Shown one piece after another: positions 5,149 to 7,090 of a stretch of 7,090 nt of DNA. The translations under genes were made by a program, and so were the position numbers. The notes below the pieces were generated by a model, which saw only the letters and a program-made list of their open reading frames with translations, was not told the DNA's origin and ran no database searches. The first letter of the stretch is position 1; every line of letters begins with the position of its first letter. The DNA is from Candidatus Zixiibacteriota bacterium. GTDB lineage: Bacteria; Zixibacteria; MSB-5A5; CAIYYT01. The stretch is taken from positions 1-7,090 of the forward strand of contig JAGLUH010000199.1 of NCBI GenBank assembly GCA_023134875.1. The letters run 5' to 3'.

Positions 5149-6444
5149 TCAGTCGGCGCAACAGTTGGGCGGTGGGCCGCCACCGAACATGTAGGCAATA
5201 GTATATACAATGTCGGCGATGTTGGTTAGACCGTTGCAATCGGAATCACCTGCCATCCGGCTGACGGGAGGACTGCCACCCCCGAAAGAATAGCCGATCA
5301 GGTACACGACATCAGCAATGTTGATTACACCACTACCATTGGCATCGCCGCGCATGATATAGCAGGCGGGGTATTTTCCGACTGCAGTGGGGCCGTCACC
5401 GGTATGAAAGCGCGCCAGTATGGTTCCAGCGGAATCAAGTTCGGTGATTGTGTCATCCTGGAAGTTACAACTGATGATGGTGGAATCGCTGATGGTTTTA
5501 ACGGTCAGAACGCCGTAATCGGTCAGGATCGGATTGCCGGGGCCGTGCAGCACCGTCCAACTGACCAGGTCGACAGTATAGACAAGACCGCTGTCGGGTC
5601 GTCCCATTGCAGCCGAATGGTTGAAAGATGCCCAACCCCAGCCGCTTTCCCTATCGTCCCTCGGCCACGGCTTCCAGCCGCCGGCGGCAAGGTAAGCCAC
5701 ACCTTGTCGGGTAACAGCCAGGTTAACAGGCTGACCGCCGATATCCAAGCTGTCGAGCACTGTATCAGTGGCGGGATCAATCCGGTACAGCTTGCCGAAA
5801 ACGTCAACATAGTTGCCGGTGCAGACAGCATAGAGGTAGCCGTCATAGCCAATTCTGATGTCCTGCGGATTAAGGCCGACACCAAGCCGCTTTTCAGTCA
5901 GGTTGGCGTCCAGATTGAACACCTCGATCTTGCCGGGGAAGTAGATATACTCGTCATTGAAGCAGCTCATGGCGATATAGGCCTTGCGGCCGACAATCGC
6001 TATACCCTGCGGATGGTTGATACTCTGTGCGCCGTTGCCAACGGCATGTTCAGTTATGACGGCGCGCCCGGGGACATCGATTTTACTAATGGTAGAGGTC
6101 AGCCAGTTGGTGATAACCAGGGTATCATCATGCAGCCACTCACCAGTCCAGGGATTGCGGTTGTTTCCCAGAAAGAGGGAGCCGCTCGGTGTCAGCGACG
6201 GCAGATCGTAGAAGTAGAGATCATGGCTGCCGGAGTTGACAGCTATGCCGGTGGCGCCGGTTACGAGAAAATCATTGGGAGTCAAACCGAGCAGGGCGAC
6301 GGAAAGATCAATGGTGCTGTCCTCCAGGTCAATCCAGTCGGCGGTTTCACCGGTGCCATTCACAAGAATCAAGTTGCGGGGAGCAGCTAGCAATACGGAA
6401 GAGGTAACAAAGATGGCCAGTAACGTGAGTGCCTGTTTGAACAT
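5149..6444 (-). CDS. Secreted YncE/BtuG-like beta-propeller protein with C-terminal type I dockerin-like domain
   Basis: A 431-residue exported protein. Residues 1-20 form a signal peptide (MFKQALTLLAIFVTSSVLLA) with no lipobox cysteine. Residues about 25-360 contain repeated propeller-blade patterns, such as ITNWLTSTISKIDV, HPQGIAIVGRKAYIA, NPQDIRIGYDGYLYAV and GKLYRIDPATDTVLDSLDI, as in YncE/YVTN-type propellers. Residues 365-431 hold two dockerin-like calcium loops, DANGSGVINIAD and DSDCNGLTNIAD, each followed by a helix and an FGGG-x-PP turn. The first loop has Ser where Asp/Asn is usual. The ATG has a strong AGGAG (6455-6451) at 6 nt spacing and lies 16 nt after the TonB receptor stop, so the two are cotranscribed. 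By analogy with BtuG it may bind a ligand for the receptor; the substrate is not shown by sequence. The dockerin suggests attachment to a cohesin partner elsewhere. Confidence 0.85.
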   Translation of the reverse strand: MFKQALTLLAIFVTSSVLLAAPRNLILVNGTGETADWIDLEDSTIDLSVALLGLTPNDFLVTGATGIAVNSGSHDLYFYDLPSLTPSGSLFLGNNRNPWTGEWLHDDTLVITNWLTSTISKIDVPGRAVITEHAVGNGAQSINHPQGIAIVGRKAYIAMSCFNDEYIYFPGKIEVFNLDANLTEKRLGVGLNPQDIRIGYDGYLYAVCTGNYVDVFGKLYRIDPATDTVLDSLDIGGQPVNLAVTRQGVAYLAAGGWKPWPRDDRESGWGWASFNHSAAMGRPDSGLVYTVDLVSWTVLHGPGNPILTDYGVLTVKTISDSTIISCNFQDDTITELDSAGTILARFHTGDGPTAVGKYPACYIMRGDANGSGVINIADVVYLIGYSFGGGSPPVSRMAGDSDCNGLTNIADIVYTIAYMFGGGPPPNCCAD

Positions 6445-6460
6445 CAGTTTCTCCTGTTAG

Positions 6461-7090
6461 TTAAAGTTCCAAACCTACGGTTATCGCCACGGTTTCCGGT
6501 GGCATCGGCATTCGTTCCAACAGTTCGTACCTTTTGTCCTTGAGGTTACGCCAGGCAATTGAGAGAGTCTGTGTCCCTAGTAAGAAATTGAAACGGATTT
6601 CGAGATTCAGATCATGCAAGACGTGGGGCGGCTGGCATTTGGTATTCGCTTCGCGGATGAAGCGTTTACCATTATAAGTATAGCAGTAGTTCACCTTAAT
6701 CCGCCACCAATGCAGGGTAAGATGAAATCGCTCCACCCGGTCGGGTTTGAAGGGAATTGTCAAACTATAGTATCCGGCGCCCTCGGTTTTATTGATTGCT
6801 TTCAGGGTAGTCCTGGTATAACCGGCATGCAATCGACCGTCCCAGGCAACCAGAGCGACTGAACTTTCATTACCACGGCTTTCCGCCCTGTCCATATTCA
6901 CCGGCATATACTTGCCGTCAAAACGGCGACGCCAGACAATCAAATCGCTGATATCACTCTCAAACCAGATTGATTTTCCTTCCAGCTCAATCACCCCGTC
7001 AAAATGCCAGTGCACGCCCCAGTCCCGGGCTATGGCCGTCTCCGGCTGCAAATCGGGATTGCCGATAACGAAAACATCCTCCTTCCAGAA
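6461..7090 (-). CDS. TonB-dependent outer-membrane receptor (C-terminal 209 residues, cut by window edge)
   Basis: The frame is open to the window edge, so the 5' part, including plug and TonB box, is missing. The visible part starts with the hallmark GNPDLQPETA, continues with alternating beta-strand patterns (for example ISDLIVWRRR, MPVNMDRAESRGNESS) and ends with AWRNLKDKRYELLERMPMPP and the final strand VAITVGLEL, closely following the usual receptor C-terminus (N-x-x-D-K-R-Y, PMP, last strand). The terminal residue is Leu where an aromatic is commoner. Such receptors import large, scarce ligands (cobalamin, siderophores, sugars) using TonB energy. It is the upstream gene of a pair with the beta-propeller. 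The architecture around DLI-x-W, N-x-x-x-A-x-x-x-G-x-E is compatible with BtuB-like receptors but not specific to them. Confidence 0.88.
   Translation of the reverse strand, partial: FWKEDVFVIGNPDLQPETAIARDWGVHWHFDGVIELEGKSIWFESDISDLIVWRRRFDGKYMPVNMDRAESRGNESSVALVAWDGRLHAGYTRTTLKAINKTEGAGYYSLTIPFKPDRVERFHLTLHWWRIKVNYCYTYNGKRFIREANTKCQPPHVLHDLNLEIRFNFLLGTQTLSIAWRNLKDKRYELLERMPMPPETVAITVGLEL

Noticed and set aside
5404..6390. 328-codon open frame on the plus strand opposite the beta-propeller gene
   Set aside because: No recognisable domain and no good ribosome site; the minus-strand frame has a signal peptide, blades, dockerin repeats and a strong ribosome site, so this is a shadow frame.

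Overview
The window (about 7.1 kb, roughly 50% GC by eye) looks like a chromosomal fragment of a diderm (Gram-negative-type) bacterium. Three features point to the FCB-like candidate phyla, with Zixibacteria my best guess: a TonB-dependent receptor, a secreted beta-propeller with a C-terminal type I dockerin-like tail ending in FGGGPPP, and a mitochondrial-type citrate synthase. The phylum is an inference from gene content and remains unproven. I see no CRISPR array, insertion sequence, tRNA or rRNA.

Region 1 (1-835, minus strand) is the conserved yceD-rpmF-plsX order: a DUF177/YceD protein, ribosomal protein L32, and the first 24 codons of the phospholipid/fatty-acid gene plsX, which runs off the left edge. 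A good sigma70-like promoter lies so close to the yceD ATG that the mRNA should be leaderless or nearly so. Region 2 (836-2615, plus strand) holds a divergent intergenic spacer with a second sigma70-like promoter and a perfect TGTGA-N6-TCACA (CRP-type) palindrome. It is followed by citrate synthase with all active-site residues. A 3' region then carries several successive hairpins and ends in a strong intrinsic terminator whose loop contains the stop codon of the convergent next gene.

Region 3 (2589-4702, minus strand) contains a two-pass membrane sensor-like protein with a histidine-kinase DHp segment but no ATPase domain. Upstream of it is a ChbG/YdjC-type deacetylase of a variant subfamily. 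Both are preceded by spacers with perfect inverted repeats. Region 4 (4703-5148) is a gene-free spacer. It contains an 11-bp-stem branched structure followed by eight U residues on the minus strand, which is either the terminator of the right-hand operon or a structured RNA.

Region 5 (5149-7090, minus strand) is a two-gene operon: the C-terminal part of a TonB-dependent outer-membrane receptor, then, 16 nt later, a signal-peptide-bearing beta-propeller with the dockerin tail. The pair resembles the receptor plus surface beta-propeller arrangement known for BtuB/BtuG cobalamin uptake in Bacteroides. Here the propeller has a dockerin instead of a lipoprotein anchor. This is the most interesting candidate system in the window; its substrate cannot be read from the sequence.
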